Assembly: GCA_905221605.1 (NCBI GenBank)
Contig: CAJNDS010002799.1
Coordinates: 64,001-128,000, forward strand
DNA length: 64,000 nucleotides
Origin: Symbiodinium natans
Lineage: Eukaryota; Sar; Dinophyceae; Suessiales; Symbiodiniaceae
Direction: 5' to 3'
In this document: piece by piece, positions 33,296 through 44,913 of the stretch
How the letters are laid out: each line of letters begins with the position of its first letter
Position numbering within the stretch: the stretch's first letter is position 1
Translations under genes and position numbers: made by a program
Notes under the pieces: model-generated
What the model saw: the letters and a program-made list of their open reading frames with translations, nothing else
Databases searched by the model: none
Told to the model about the DNA's origin: nothing

Positions 33296-34605
33296 CCCAG
33301 CAGCTGTCCTTCCTTTGTTCATCACTCCGAGGCTTGGCATCTCCGATCAGCTCGGAGCCCAGCGATCCTTTGGAGGTCCCTCGCGCCATTCAGTTGGAGC
33401 AGGTCATCTGTTCGACCCTGGTGAATGTATGAGACGATGGGGTCATTGCGTCAAAGGGCTAGGTGTCGATCCCGACCACTTCATGCTTAGGCGGGAAGGA
33501 GATGGAAGCAGCTTCGAGGTGGGGATATGAGAGGTAATGATCAATTCTCGCACTGGCCTTTTCGCACACCAGGTGCCAAACCGTCACGGGTCCAGCAGCG
33601 TTCGAGCAGGTTTGCGGCGTATGTTGCTGCAGTGTGGTAATGGCGGTAATGTGGAGTGCTGGAAAGCTCCAACAATGCGTGCGTTGAAGCTTTGGAGGCA
33701 GCGCGGCGAGTGGCGCCAGCGCACCTGGACAATCCGCCACGTTCTCCACTGAGATGTCATGCTTCGAGAGATGTGCGCCTTTCGCCTATCTAGAGTCAAA
33801 GACGAGCTCGCAAGTTGGTGCTGTGGTTTCACGTCAAAGTTCCGTGAGGCTGTTCGGGCCAAGTGTCAAGTGTGGAGAGCTATCGCGCGAGATGTGTGCT
33901 GCGGAGGCCTGCAAAGAGTCCTCCGAGCTCTGGGGGCAGCCGGCCTGCATGCACCTTAGAGCCTTGGAGTGGCACCTTTCTTGTTTGTGCGCAGTGCATA
34001 CATGTGCAATCTGTACCACTCTGTATGACCACTCTGTATGACCACAAAAAAGAAGGCGTTGAACTTTCATGCCCTGCAGCTTGGGTGTCTTTAGGTACCC
34101 CCGAGCCCGGGATCTGTGGTCCAGGCCAGCAGTGCACTTGCTATTTGAGAGCTGGGCACTCGAACTCGCGTTGGCTTGCCTTCCCTTCCACGTGACCTGG
34201 CAGCCTCAGCGCTCCCGCGATGAGTCGGTGAACGTAGCCAAGGCCAGGACGGCATGCAACAGACGCCATCGCAAGGAAGGGTGGTGTACATGCCTACACG
34301 GCGACCGCGGACTATTGCATGCCTGACTTCACACGTATACACTTGGAAATCGTTGCGAAGCTCGCACTTCTCTCGAATCAAGAGGCATTACTCCTTTGGG
34401 AAAAAGAGTCTACAGCTGTATCCCCATGCATGTGTCAACCAGTCAAGAAGCTCCTTGTCACCTACCCATGCTAATTAAAGTCAACAAGCGAACTGCTATC
34501 CCAGCCTAGAAGACACACGGCAATGCTTGGACCGGTGCTTGGGATGGTTGGGTAGCTGGGTAGCCGACGTCGACGTGCCTCCATCCCCAGCAGCTGCATG
34601 TCGTG
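33296..34605 (+). repeat. segmental repeat, copy A
   Basis: About 1.3 kb closely matched by 35840-37050 and 40000-40982. All copies share CTCCGAGGCTTGGCATCTCC near the start, CGAGCAGGTTTGCGGCGT, and CCCGAGCCCGGGA further on. Several frames are open, but copies differ by premature stops and many amino-acid changes in every frame, so it does not look like a maintained gene. Copy C ends just upstream of the PPR gene. Confidence 0.85.
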
Positions 34606-34719
34606 TTGAAGTTGATGCATTCCGAACTGGTGGTAGGCTCCGTTTGACCTGGGTTTCGATGCCGACGAGTCAGCACCCCAGAATTCAAAAAGTTAGCATT
34701 GTCCACACCTTGAGTGTGT

Positions 34720-35835
34720 GAGCATGCCTATTGCCAGGCATACGGTTACGGCTGGTAGTACTGGCACTAACAACAGCTAAGAGCCAGGAGTTGAGAGCTT
34801 TGAGTCGGGGTATGAGGACGTGACATGCGGCATCCAAGGCTCCCGATCTTTGCCGATGAGTTGTGGACTTGGGCAACGTCAGTTCTGGTGTCGGCGATGT
34901 TGCTCTTGGAATCTCACGTTCGTAGCCACCCGAAATTCTTTCTGAAACCGCAACAGTCGGGTATCTCCAGCAAACATTCTGTTCAGGGAGCGTGAGTCTT
35001 GGCACACGACCCTTTCTTGTTCTTCCTGTGGACTGTGTAAACGCTGCAAACTTTGTTGATGATGCTTTCCTGTTCTCCCTGTAAACGCTGTAAACTCTGC
35101 AGTGAACTCTTTAGCCGCTTATGAAGGTTCAGGAGGGATCTGCTTGCAAGCAAGGGGTTCCGAGCACTTGTCGGCGGTCAACGGCCATGTTTTAGTTAGA
35201 AAACCACTGTTTCAAAGGACCTGCTCTGCAACTTGGAAGAGTCGGGCGTGGGTACTTCCCCTACCAGCCCTACCATCGAGCAAACGGAAGTTGCACTCTT
35301 GGCGCTGCATCTTCTAAAGTCGTTCTTTTAGTTTCATCTTTTATGCGCTGGGTTTCCCTCTTTTTCATGTTTTTTATCGCATGTTTTTTGGTTTGTGTGT
35401 TTCTCTCGTTGTGGTCATGTTGTTTGCTTTTCGTTCGTGTTTTTTTTGCAGGTTCTTGGCGTCTTGGGCGTCCGGCTGTCGGGGAGAGGAGAAAATCGCA
35501 ATAAACACCATGTTTCTAAAAATTGATGTTGGCCTTTTTTGTTGTTGCAATTTCTTTGTATGTTTTGTGTCTCGGGCATCCGGCCGTCGGAGAAGATCCA
35601 TGCAAAATCCCTAGGTTTTTTCGCATTGTGTTTGCGGTTTGGTTTGCATTTCGGTTGTATTCGGCGAATGGCTGCGTTGCAGACGGTCAAAGGGGAAGCT
35701 TTGCCAAAGCCTTAGGCTTTTGCTTTCTTTTGTAGAGGCCGCAGGCGCAAGAAAATGCAAAGAGCACGCATCTTCTCCCAAACCACGCGAAGGCTCCTCA
35801 ACCTGAAATCGATGGATGCAGCGCTTGTGCCGGTT
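34720..35835. other. no supported gene, T-rich middle
   Basis: The part at 35330-35650 is T-rich. It holds two degenerate copies of a unit with GGCGTCCGGCTGTCGG / GGCATCCGGCCGTCGG (about 35451-35495 and 35555-35600). No coding frame is convincing. Confidence 0.45.
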
Positions 35836-35839
35836 CAGT

Positions 35840-37050
35840 AGTTGTTTCTCCGAGGCCTGGCATCTCCGATCAGCTTGGAGCCCAGCGATCCTTTGGAGGT
35901 TCGACCCAGGTGGAGTTGCATCAAAGGGCAAGGTGTTGTTCCAGACCATTTCATGCTTAGGCGGGAAGGAGACGGAAGCAGCTACGAGGTGGGAATAGGA
36001 GAGGTAATGATCATTCATCGAGTTTCCCCCTTTTTCCTTCTCGCACTGGCCTTTTCGCACACCAGGTGCCAAACCGTCACGGGTCCAGCAGCGTTCGAGC
36101 AGGTTTGCGGCGTATGTTGCTGCAGTGTGGTAATGGCGGTAATGTGGAGTGCTGGAAAGCTCCAACAATGCGTGCGTTGAAGCTTTGGAGGCAGCGCGGC
36201 GAGTGGCGCCAGCGCACCTGGACAATCTGCCACGTTCTCCACTGAGATGTCTTGCATCGAGAGATGTGCACCTTTCGCCTATCTAGAGTCAAAGACGAGC
36301 TCGGAATTTGGTGCTGTGGTTTCACGTCAAAGTTCCGTGAGGCTGTTCGGGCCGAGTGTCAAGTGTGGAGAGCTATCGCGCGAGATGTGTGCTGCGGAGG
36401 CCTGCAAAGAGTCCCCCGAGCTCTGGGGGCAGCCGGCCTGCATGCACCTTAGAGTGGCACTCTTCTTGTTTGTACAACTTGTATCCTCGTGCAATCTGCA
36501 TCAGTTTGTAATTTGTATGACCGAAGTTGTTGAACTTTCACGCCCTGCAGCTTGGGTGTCTTTAGGTACCCCCGAGCCCGGGATCTGTGGTCCAGGCCAG
36601 CAGTGCACTTGCTATTTGAGAGCTGGGCACTCGAACTCGCGTTGGCTTGCCTTCCCTTCAACGTGTCCTGGCAGCCTCAGCGCTCCCGCGATGAGTCGGT
36701 GAACGTAGCCAAGGCCAGGACGGCATGCAACAGACGCCATCGCAAGGAAGGGTGGTGTACATGCCTATATTGCATGCCTTACTTCACACGTATACACTTG
36801 GAAATCGTTGCGAAGCTCGAGAGGCACTTCTCTCGAATCAGGAGGCATTACTCCTCCGGGAAAGAGTCTACAGCCGTATCCCCGTGCATGTGTCAACCCG
36901 TCAAGAAGCTCCTTGTCACCTACCCATGCTAATCAAAGTCAACAAGCGAACAGCTATCCCAGCCTAGAAGACACACGGCAATGCTTGGACCGGCCTCTTG
37001 GGATGGTTGGGTAGCTGGGTAGCCGACCTCCATCCCCAGCAGCTGCATAT
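35840..37050 (+). repeat. segmental repeat, copy B
   Basis: Second copy of the family at 33296-34605. Compared with copy A it lacks part of the start and has small deletions in the last third. It ends with the same CCAGCAGCTGCAT words. Confidence 0.85.
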
Positions 37051-37059
37051 GCTCGTAGG

Positions 37060-37800
37060 CACTCGACCTGGGGTTCGATGTTGATGAGCCCGCACCCCAG
37101 TCTTGCACGGTTGTCGGTTGTCATGCTCGAGTTGGGCAAAGAGTCGCCTGGACAGCGACGAATGACGCTCTTGGTCATGAGCATCACCAGCACGTGAGCA
37201 TGCCTGCCTTGCTTGGTTCTTGGGGCGCTGGGACAAGCAACGCGGAAGACACTGTCGTTCGGGCATGCTGGAACTCTCCCTTTGGACATGAATGCCAGAG
37301 CCCTGTTTGTGCTGGTAACGACGTAATTGTCGCTTAGGCATGTGGATGTTCTGGTCCTGCACAGACATTGTTCGGGCATGGATGCTTTGGTTCTGTTTGT
37401 GCGGGGAACAATGGCGCAATCAAAATGTTGGCATGGATGTAACATTTGCATTCCACAGTCGCTGTTTTGCTGCATTCTTGTGCATTTTGGTGCGGTCTGT
37501 GGGCCGGGCCCCAGCTCCTCCAAGCGGTTCGGGTGGTCTCACAAAGGAAGCGAGGGGGGGTTGGACCCAGATCCTGGTTTGCTATGTTCCAGATGCCTCC
37601 TGGCCGGAAGCCGAGGCGTGCTGCAATGTCAAACATGTTTGGATACGCCGAATGATTGTTTAGATGCATGATGGTATTTCATACATCAACGAAAAACACA
37701 ATAAATTCACGAACCAAAAATTCACGACAAGACCATCCATGTGTTGCAAGAGTTATTTGTATTGAATATCGTGGTTTTATCAACGTGCCAAGTGGCAATC
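37060..37800. other. no supported gene
   Basis: Frames are open on both strands between 37327 and 37671 but show no consistent protein character. No repeat other than the family tail near 37060 was seen. Confidence 0.4.
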
Positions 37801-37811
37801 ATGGATACACG

Positions 37812-37843
37812 AATATATCTATATATATATATATATATATATT
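37812..37843 (+). repeat. (TA)n tract
   Basis: An almost pure TA run directly precedes the boundary motif at 37842-37872. Confidence 0.9.
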
Positions 37844-37964
37844 TAATGGCTACCGCCAGTGCCGCCGACCCCTCAACCTGATGCTCCGCGCAAACCGGAC
37901 AAGAACAAGGATGGCAGGCCATCTTTCGACGAATTCGCAGAGGCAGGAGGAGAGTGAGCGGTCT

Positions 37965-38045
37965 ACGGTTTAGGGTTTAGGGTTTCGGGTTTAGGGCCTA
38001 GGGTTTAGGGCTTAGGGTTTAGGGCTTAGGGTTGAGCGTTCAGGG
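37965..38045 (+). repeat. TTTAGGG tract
   Basis: About nine TTTAGGG-like units on the plus strand inside candidate element 1. Confidence 0.9.
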
Positions 38046-38128
38046 TTTCAAGGGCATTAGGAGGGCTTAGTCGGTAGTGTGCTGAGAGGCCATCCGCGAC
38101 CGGGGCAGGGGGGGGGGGGTATATGCAC

Positions 38129-38392
38129 TTATATATACCGGGTCCGGTATATGCTGGACCGTGGTGTGCCTACACTTCCGGGTTCGATGAAAGCTCCGGA
38201 CCGTGGTTTATACATAATTATACAGAACACTAATATACCGGGTCCGGTGCATGCTGGACCGTGGTGTGCATACACTTCCGGGTTCGGTGAAAGCTCCGGA
38301 CCGTGGCTTAAGCACATAGACATATACATAACACTTATATACCGGGTCCAGTAGATGCTGGACCGTGGTGTGCATACACTTCCGGGTCTTGT
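38129..38392 (+). repeat. 105-base tandem repeat
   Basis: Two full and one partial unit start at about 38129, 38231 and 38336. Each contains TATACCGGGTCCGGT, ATGCTGGACCGTGGTGTGC and CACTTCCGGGTTCG. The GGGTCC/GGACC and CCGGA/TCCGG words are self-complementary, so each unit can fold. Confidence 0.9.
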
Positions 38393-38399
38393 CCACTGG

Positions 38400-39535
38400 A
38401 GGGGGGGGGTGGGGGGGTGGGGTGGGGGGTGGGGGGGGGTGGGGGGGTGGGAGGGAAGGGGGGTGGGGGAGCGGAGCGGGCGGAGCACGGAGCAAGTTGG
38501 GGGGGGTGGGTGGGGGGGGGGGTGTGGGGGGGGGGGGTGGGGGAGGGAAGGGGGGGGGGAGCGGAGGGGGCGGAGCAAGCCCTTCAAAGCCAGTCTGCGA
38601 AAGTCAGTCATGGGGTGGGGGGGGGTGGGGGGGGGTGGGGGGGGGGGTGGGGGGGGGTGGGGGGGCGTGGGGGTGGGGGGGCGTGGGGGGGGGGGGGTGG
38701 GGTGGGGGGGGGGTGGGAAGGGGGGGGGAGCGGAGGGGGCGGAGGTGCACTGGAGCCCTTCAAAGTCAGTCTTTAAAGTCAGTCATCTGATCGAGTGGAG
38801 TGGAATGGTTGGGAAGGGTGGTTGGTGGTGGGAGGGTTAGGGGCGGGAAGGGCGGGGCACGGACTGGGGCCTTTTAAAATCAGCTTAAGGTGCGGGAGGG
38901 AAGGGGGGTGGGGGAGCGGAGCGGGCGGAGCAAGCGGAGGGGGCGGGCATGCACTGGAGCCCTTTTAAAGTCAGTCTTTAAAGTCAGTCATCTAGGGCGG
39001 GGGGGGGGTGGGTGGGGGGGGGGGGTGCGGGGGCGGGTGGCGGGGTGGGGGGGAGGGGGCGGGCATGCACTGCAGCCCTTCTTTGTCAGTCTGAAAGTCA
39101 GTCATGGGGGGGTGGGGGGGGGTGGGGGGGTGGGGTGGGGGGTGGGGGGGGGGGGGGTGGCGAGCCCTTCAAAGCCAGTCTTGAAAGTCAGTCATGGGGG
39201 GGTGGGGGGGGGGGTGGGGGGGGGGGTGGGGGGGGGGGGGGGGGGCGGGGTGGGGGGGGTGGGGGGGGGGGGGGGGGGTGGGGTGGGGTGGGGGGGTGGG
39301 GGGGGGGTTGGTGGGGAAGGGGGGGGGAGCGGAGGGGGCGGAGGAAGAGGGGGCGGGCATGCACTGGAGCCCTTTAAAGTCAGTCTTTAAAGACAGTCAT
39401 CTGATCGAGTGGGGAAGGGGTAGGGGAGGAGGATGGAGTGGAATGGTTGGGAAGGGTGGTTGGTGGTGGGAGGGTTAGGGGCGGGAAGGGCGGGGCACGG
39501 ACTGGGGCCTTTTAAAATCAGCTTAAGGTGCGGGG
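38400..39535 (+). repeat. G-saturated block with higher-order units
   Basis: Runs of G broken by single T bases fill 1.1 kb of the plus strand. Interspersed are copies of a non-G unit with AGCCCTT.AAAGTCAGTC and often GGGCATGCACTGGAGCCCT (38945-38963, 39061-39079, 39355-39373). A longer part at 38770-38890 recurs at 39390-39535. Long glycine frames here are products of composition and not genes. The strand should form G-quadruplexes. Confidence 0.85.
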
Positions 39536-39599
39536 TTACGCCGACGCCATGGAGTCTTCACTAGCGCCTCCCCCGCTCAAAGCTGGGGTCGGCGGATAT

Positions 39600-39995
39600 G
39601 GTATGTTCAGGAGTTGTAGTGAACATGTATTTGTTATCCGAAACAGCCTAGGGCCTAGAGTTTGTGTAAATCTGAGCTTCTCTTACTTGTATTCAAGAGT
39701 GTCCTCAACACATTTCACAGAACATGTAGGGGAGCCCCCCGCTGCCATTCGTAACAAAAGTATGATGACAGTTCTCTTGCTTGTCATGAAGTGCTAGGGG
39801 AGCTTCTCACCCTGGATAAGGCAGTCGAAAGTGGGTTGGCACGTGGTTGTCGGCTAGCCAGGGGCGGCCTTTCGGAACGTTTCTTGAGTACGTGCTCCCG
39901 CTTGAAGACGGATAGTTTCCTGGCATTTTCACACTTCAGACTGCCAGGGCGCCCGTGTACCTAGGGTTTAAAGGGGGGTTCACGACACTCCGCAA
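39600..39995. other. no supported gene
   Basis: Short unique stretch between the G-rich element and copy C of the segmental repeat. No frame or repeat is supported. Confidence 0.4.
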
Positions 39996-39999
39996 AGTG

Positions 40000-40982
40000 C
40001 CCAGCAGCTGTCCTTCCTTTGTTCATCACTCCGAGGCTTGGCATCTCCGATCAGCTGGGAGCCCAGCGATCCTGTGGAGGTCCCTTGCGCCAGTGTGTTG
40101 CAACAGGTCATCTATCTGTTTGACTCGGGTGAACGTATGTCACGATGGGCGTAGTGGAGTTGCATCAAAGGGCAAGGTGTTGATCCAGACCACTCCATGC
40201 TTAGGCGGGAAGGAGAAAGCTTCTACGAGGTCGGGATAGGAGATGCAAGGAGCATGTGTCGTGTTTCCCCCCATTCTCGCACTGGCCTTTCAGCACACAA
40301 GGTGCCAAGCCGTCAAAGGCCCAGCAGCGTTCGAGCAGGTTTGCGGCGTGTGTTGCTGGAGCGTGGCAACAGTAATGTGGAGTGCTGGAAAGCTCCAACA
40401 ATGCGTGCTTTGGAGCTTTGGAGGAAGCGCGGCGAGTGGCGCCAGTGCACCTGGACAGCTCGCCACGTTCTCCACTGAGATGTCATCGAGAGATGCGCGC
40501 CTTTCGCCTATCTAGAGTCAAAGACGAGCTCGGAAGTTGGTGCTGTGGTTTCATGTCAAAGTTCCGTGGGGCTGTTCGGGCCGAGTGTCAAGTGTGGAGA
40601 GCTATCTCGCGAGCTGTGTGTGCTACGAAGGCCTGCAAAGAGTCCTCCGAGCTCTGGGGGTAGCCGGCCTGCATGCACCTTAGAGTGGCACTCTTCTTGT
40701 TTGTGCAATCTGCGTCAATGTGTATGACCACAAAGAATAAGCCGTTGAGTTTTCACGAGCTTGGGTGTCTTTAGGTACCCCCGAGCCCGGGACCTGTGGT
40801 CCAGGTCAGCAGTGCACTTGCGATTTGGGAGCTGGGTAGTCTGGCTACGTGCTCACTTGCACATGTCAGAAGACACTCAAACTCGCATTGGCCTGCCTGC
40901 CCTTCCACGTGTCCTGGCAGCCTCAGCGCTCCCGCGATTCGGCCGAGTCGGTGAACGTGGCCAAGGCGCCATCGCAAGCAGA
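40000..40982 (+). repeat. segmental repeat, copy C
   Basis: Third copy of the family at 33296 and 35840. It is truncated at its 3' end near GCGCCATCGCAAG, about 80 bases before the PPR gene frame opens. It may therefore include the upstream region of this gene, and copies A and B may be duplicates of a PPR-gene upstream region without the gene. Confidence 0.8.
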
Positions 40983-41062
40983 TCACAAGTGATGCGCATC
41001 CTTTGCTTCGAGATGTTGATGCATGAACTCTGTTCTTTGGAATCTATAACGCAGCTGCATCC

Positions 41063-43035
41063 TTGTGGGTGGAGTGGTGGTGGGAGTGGCGGGAGTGCCC
41101 GGAGTGCTTCCGAACCCCTTTCTCGAAGGCGGAGGGTCCCCAGCCTGCCCCCAGCCTGCCCCCAGCCTGCCCCAAAGTGCCCATCATGAACGAGGGCAGA
41201 TCCCGTGCGCCCAGTCCAGTTTCACGAGCTGTGCTGCCTGCAGAGACAGCAGCGCTGAACAGGGCCATCGCTGCGTGTCGACGCGAAGGAGCATGGCTTC
41301 AGGCTATTGCCTTTCTGCATGACTCTGGACAAGCACACCTGGAACCAGACATAGTTACATACAACTCTACCATCAGTGTGTTGAGGGGGCAATGGCGAAG
41401 GGCCTTTGTGCTCCTAGAAGACCTAGAATCGCACCTGCAGGCCGATGTGATAACTGTCTCTTCCGCCATAAAATGTTGTGAGCATTCATGCTGGCTGCAT
41501 GCCCTTCTGGTCCTGGATGATCATGCAAGCAACAGCTTGCAAGCTGACATTATTGCCTACAGCAGCATTGTCAGTGTCTGCGAGAAGGCAAGGCAGTGGT
41601 GTCAAGCTCTGTGTGTCTTGGAGAAGCTGCTGCAACCGAAGCTGCGAGCTGATGCGACCCGCTTGCAGAAAGCGGTTCTCTTTGTGCTTTTCTGTGCCAT
41701 GGTGCACCTGCAGAGCGCAGGCGCACGCAGATGCAGAGTACAGTAGCCTGTGGGAAGTCGAGAAGGCTTGCGGGATTGCATTGCTAGCATAGATGATAGG
41801 TGGATTTCACATCGCTGATCTCCCAGGTCATTGTCTTCAACGCGACAATCAGCGCTTGTGCAAAAGTTGGCCACTGGGAGCATGCCCTTCTTCTGGTACA
41901 TGCATTGGGTGTGGTGGCGCTTCAGCCAGATGACATCAGCTTCTGTGGAGTCACCAGTGCTTGTGAGAAGGCGTCTGAGTGGCAGCGTGCTCTGCACCTG
42001 CTTGGTACTAGTGCTCTGATGCATCTGCAGCCTGGCTTGATCATGTACAATGCTTCGATTAGCTCTTGCGCGAATGCGGCTGAATGGGAACAAGCCATGA
42101 GGCTCTTGAGCAGGGCCGAGAGACAAAGGGTACAAGTTGACATCATCACATGCAACGCGGTTCTCAGTGCTTGCGAAAAGGCCGCTGAATATCAGCAGGC
42201 TCTACTGTTGTTAAAGCAGGTTCGGCACAGACGCTTGGAGCCTACGATTGTTACATTCAGCGCAGCAATCAGCTCTTGTGAGAAGGCATCAGAATGGGCA
42301 CAGGCGCTATCATTCATGATGCGATCTGAGAGAGAGCAGCTGCAGACGAATTTGATCACCGTCAACTCAGCCGTAAGTGCCTGCGAGAAAGCAGCCGATT
42401 GGCAACGTGCGCACAGCCTGCTTTGCGACCATGCAGACTCGAAGGTGGAACCCGACTTCATTACCTACAGCGCGGTGATAGGGTCCTGTGATCGCGCCGG
42501 AGAATGGCAGCAAGCACTCTGGCTGTTGAACGTTGCTGAGGCTGAAGACGTGCAAATCGGCCGGGTTGCCTACCATTCCGCCATCAATGCATGCGAGAAA
42601 GTTGGTGCTTGGCAGCATGCTCTGTCTGTTCTGCAGAGATTGACGGAGCGAAGCTTGCGGCCATCTCTTCCGTCCTACAATGCATGTATATCTGCATGTG
42701 AGAAGGCCACAATGTGGTACATGGGCGTTGTGCTACTTCAAGACATTGAGTTCCGGCAGTTGAAAGCAGACGTAGTTAGCCATAGTGCAGTCATGGGTAG
42801 TCTTGGGAGAGCAGCCCAGTGGCAGCAAGCTCTGCATCTTCTGTCCGAGATGGGGGGCTTGCTTGTGCAAGCAGATGCTGTCACCTTTACGGGAGTGCTT
42901 GCAGCACTGGATATTGCTGCGAAGCTCCTGCACGCCCAGCAGGTTCTAGAGCGTGTGGAAGCCGATGCTTGGAGAGTCCTGAGGAGTCTCTGCAAAAGAA
43001 AATGCCAGCTTCCTCAGCACAATGTAGTCATGTAA
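41063..43035 (+). CDS. pentatricopeptide repeat (PPR) protein
   Basis: PPR proteins bind RNA by stacked helical hairpins, usually in plastids or mitochondria, where they act in RNA processing. Exon 1 is 41063-41653 and exon 2 is 41827-43035, giving about 599 residues. About 14 units follow each other, most exactly 35 residues long, with the dinoflagellate-type pattern ISACEKA..WQ.AL. The intron (41654-41826) starts GC and ends AG. It splits unit LRAD|VIVFNATISACAKVG, and removal restores a perfect 35-residue unit. Unit 2 is three residues short. The N-terminal 60 residues are Pro- and Ser-rich. The start may be ATG 41063, ATG 41186 or in an earlier exon. No cleavable targeting peptide is obvious. 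The last unit is followed by a short basic tail. Confidence 0.9.
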
Positions 43036-43039
43036 ATCA

Positions 43040-44460
43040 GGTATTTAGTGCAGTCTGTGAACAATGCCACCTGTACCTAAACGGCAGGGAACACCCGTGA
43101 ATTCAGAAGGACATGTCGCATTCCCAGACATGTGTTGCCTTGAAGGCAAAGAGCAAGAGCAAATCGCCGAGCGGTTCGGAGGCTGGGCGGAGCTGAGTTC
43201 CTGTGATGGCACAGCAGAGTGTGCTACAGTGTGCTCATGTTTGCTCATTTGTGTGGCGTATGTTGGTGGCTTCAGGTTCCGGCTCTTGGTGGTGTCAACT
43301 TGCAGGCTCTCAGCTCGGACTGATTGCGGGTCTGCGCCCAGCATTTGTCTCTATTAGATGTGTCTCTCCAGGTCTCTTTTTTTAGGTTTTTTCTTCCCGG
43401 TCCTCTCCCTTTCTCATTCCTCTTTGCCTTCTTCACTCTGTTTACATCTCTCTTTCTCCTTCACTCTACGAGGCTCACTCGTCTGTTGCTCTTCTGTTGG
43501 TGTTTCCCTGTCCCTCTCTCTCTCGCTCTCCCTCTCGCTCTCTGGCCGTCTGTTTGTGTTCCTCCCTGACAGTCTCTGTCTCTCTGTCGAATGACTGTCA
43601 CAAGTATCTTCTACATCACTCCTGAAAATTTCTCTGGAGCATTGGTTTGCAAGTTTCGTTCTGGCTTTCCTTTGTCCCCTTCCCGCTCGCTCCCGCTCCG
43701 CTGGTTCCATTTCCTTCTTCCCAGGCCGCGCATCACTCCACACAATCCCGTCCTGTCCACACCTTGGCTTACTGACTGTATTGACTTTGGTGACTTTTGT
43801 GTGATGTGGTGTCAGGGTGGCAAGGGTGATTATCTCAGGTGCCACATGCCGACAGAGCAGAGACAGTGCTTGAACCTCGAAGTCCATTTCCATGAGTTGC
43901 ATGAAGCCTTTCATGAGCCTTCGCCGACTTTGGGTTGAAGAGCTTGAGGTATGCGTCGCGGGTTACCGCGCAAGCAGAGCACCAGGCCCCAAGCCGTCCT
44001 GCCCCAGCTGCGTCCCGTGGCGAAGACTTGACAGGTCCACGTGGCGCATGCGCCGTCTGCTGGCGCACTGCTTCTGCCTCCCATGCTGGGGCCTTGCTGC
44101 AATTGACTGTATATTCGTCGCATTTTGGACCTGGCCTCCAAGGAGGCAGTTTATGTACTTCTGCTCCTCCGCCCCTCGTCCTTCACCTTTGCATCTGTTC
44201 GGCTTCCTCTTCCTCACTACAGTGAGTAGTAACTGTCCTGCGAAAGCATGTGCCATGACCTTCGGGAAGATCGGTACTGGGTAGTGGGGTCCGACAGTCG
44301 GAGTGCTGGATTCGGCCAGATCTCGAACTCCTCCTAAATCTCCTCTCTGGCTGGAATCCTCTTGCTTGCGTCGCTCGCCGTTCTGATTCTCTGCTGTTGC
44401 TAAAGACAGCGATTGGGCTGACGCGAGGTGGACTTTCTCATCAAGCTTGTCAACCCATGT
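43040..44460. other. downstream region, no supported gene
   Basis: This holds the likely 3' UTR of the PPR gene. It is followed by a strongly pyrimidine-rich part at 43380-43595 with CTCTCTCTCGCTCTCC runs. Frames up to 185 residues exist on the minus strand (43963-44520) but do not look like protein. Confidence 0.45.
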
Positions 44461-44465
44461 GCTAG

Positions 44466-44556
44466 GAAATGCATGCAGCTTGCCGCAGCTCAAGCTCGTG
44501 GCGAAGAACTTGCGCGCCAACTTGACTTCGCACGGCTACCATACTATACTCAACAG
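44466..44556 (+). CDS. coiled-coil exon
   Basis: After GCTAG|G the frame reads KCMQLAAAQARGEELARQLD, then FARLPYYTQQ, with heptad-like spacing of Leu and Ala. It may end at CAACAG|GAAAAT, a GA donor. It is the first of a train of small exons with coiled-coil content that continues to about 62.1 kb. They may all belong to one large gene, or to two. Confidence 0.45.
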
Positions 44557-44913
44557 GAAAATTTAAAACCTTGGAAATGCATCAAGGATGTGTCTGTGCG
44601 CGAAGTGTTGGTGAAGTACCCTACGGCCTTGCTGAGTTGATGCGCTAAAAGTGGTGTTCGCAAGCTTCAGCAGCGATGGAAGAGGGCTGCCCCCCACATT
44701 GGCCAAGAAGCTCTGCACATCAGTTCGGTCGCTTCCTCGCTTTGTGCAGGCTTCTAGGAGGATTTCACTCGCGCGAGAAGGTGCAGAGTAATTGAAGCTC
44801 TGTAATTCACGCCCTCCCCACCAAACAGCAGATTCCGTACCGCCTCTCATGACTCTTCTTTGCTAACTAGACATGTAATGTAGGGTCGTGTCTGGCCCTG
44901 AAATTTTGGCATC

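Larger units (their letters stand above)
37842..39599 (+). mobile_element. candidate G-rich element 1 (no gene)
   Basis: The left edge carries CGCCAGTGCCGCCGACCCC (37854-37872) next to a TA tract, and the right edge carries the inverted core GGGGTCGGCGG (39585-39595) followed by ATAT. Between them lie a TTTAGGG tract, a 105-base tandem repeat and 1.1 kb of extreme G-rich sequence. A second block at 53688-55969 has the same two edges and related interior. This suggests one repeat or mobile-element family. I saw no target-site duplication and no gene in this copy. Confidence 0.45.

Noticed and set aside
33537-33959. Gene in the segmental repeat (several frames with credible stretches)
   Set aside because: Across the three copies every frame has stops or many amino-acid changes, so I see no evidence of selection on a protein.
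38400-39540. Long glycine-rich open frames in the G block
   Set aside because: Open in all three plus frames because G-rich DNA lacks stops. No start context and no protein character.
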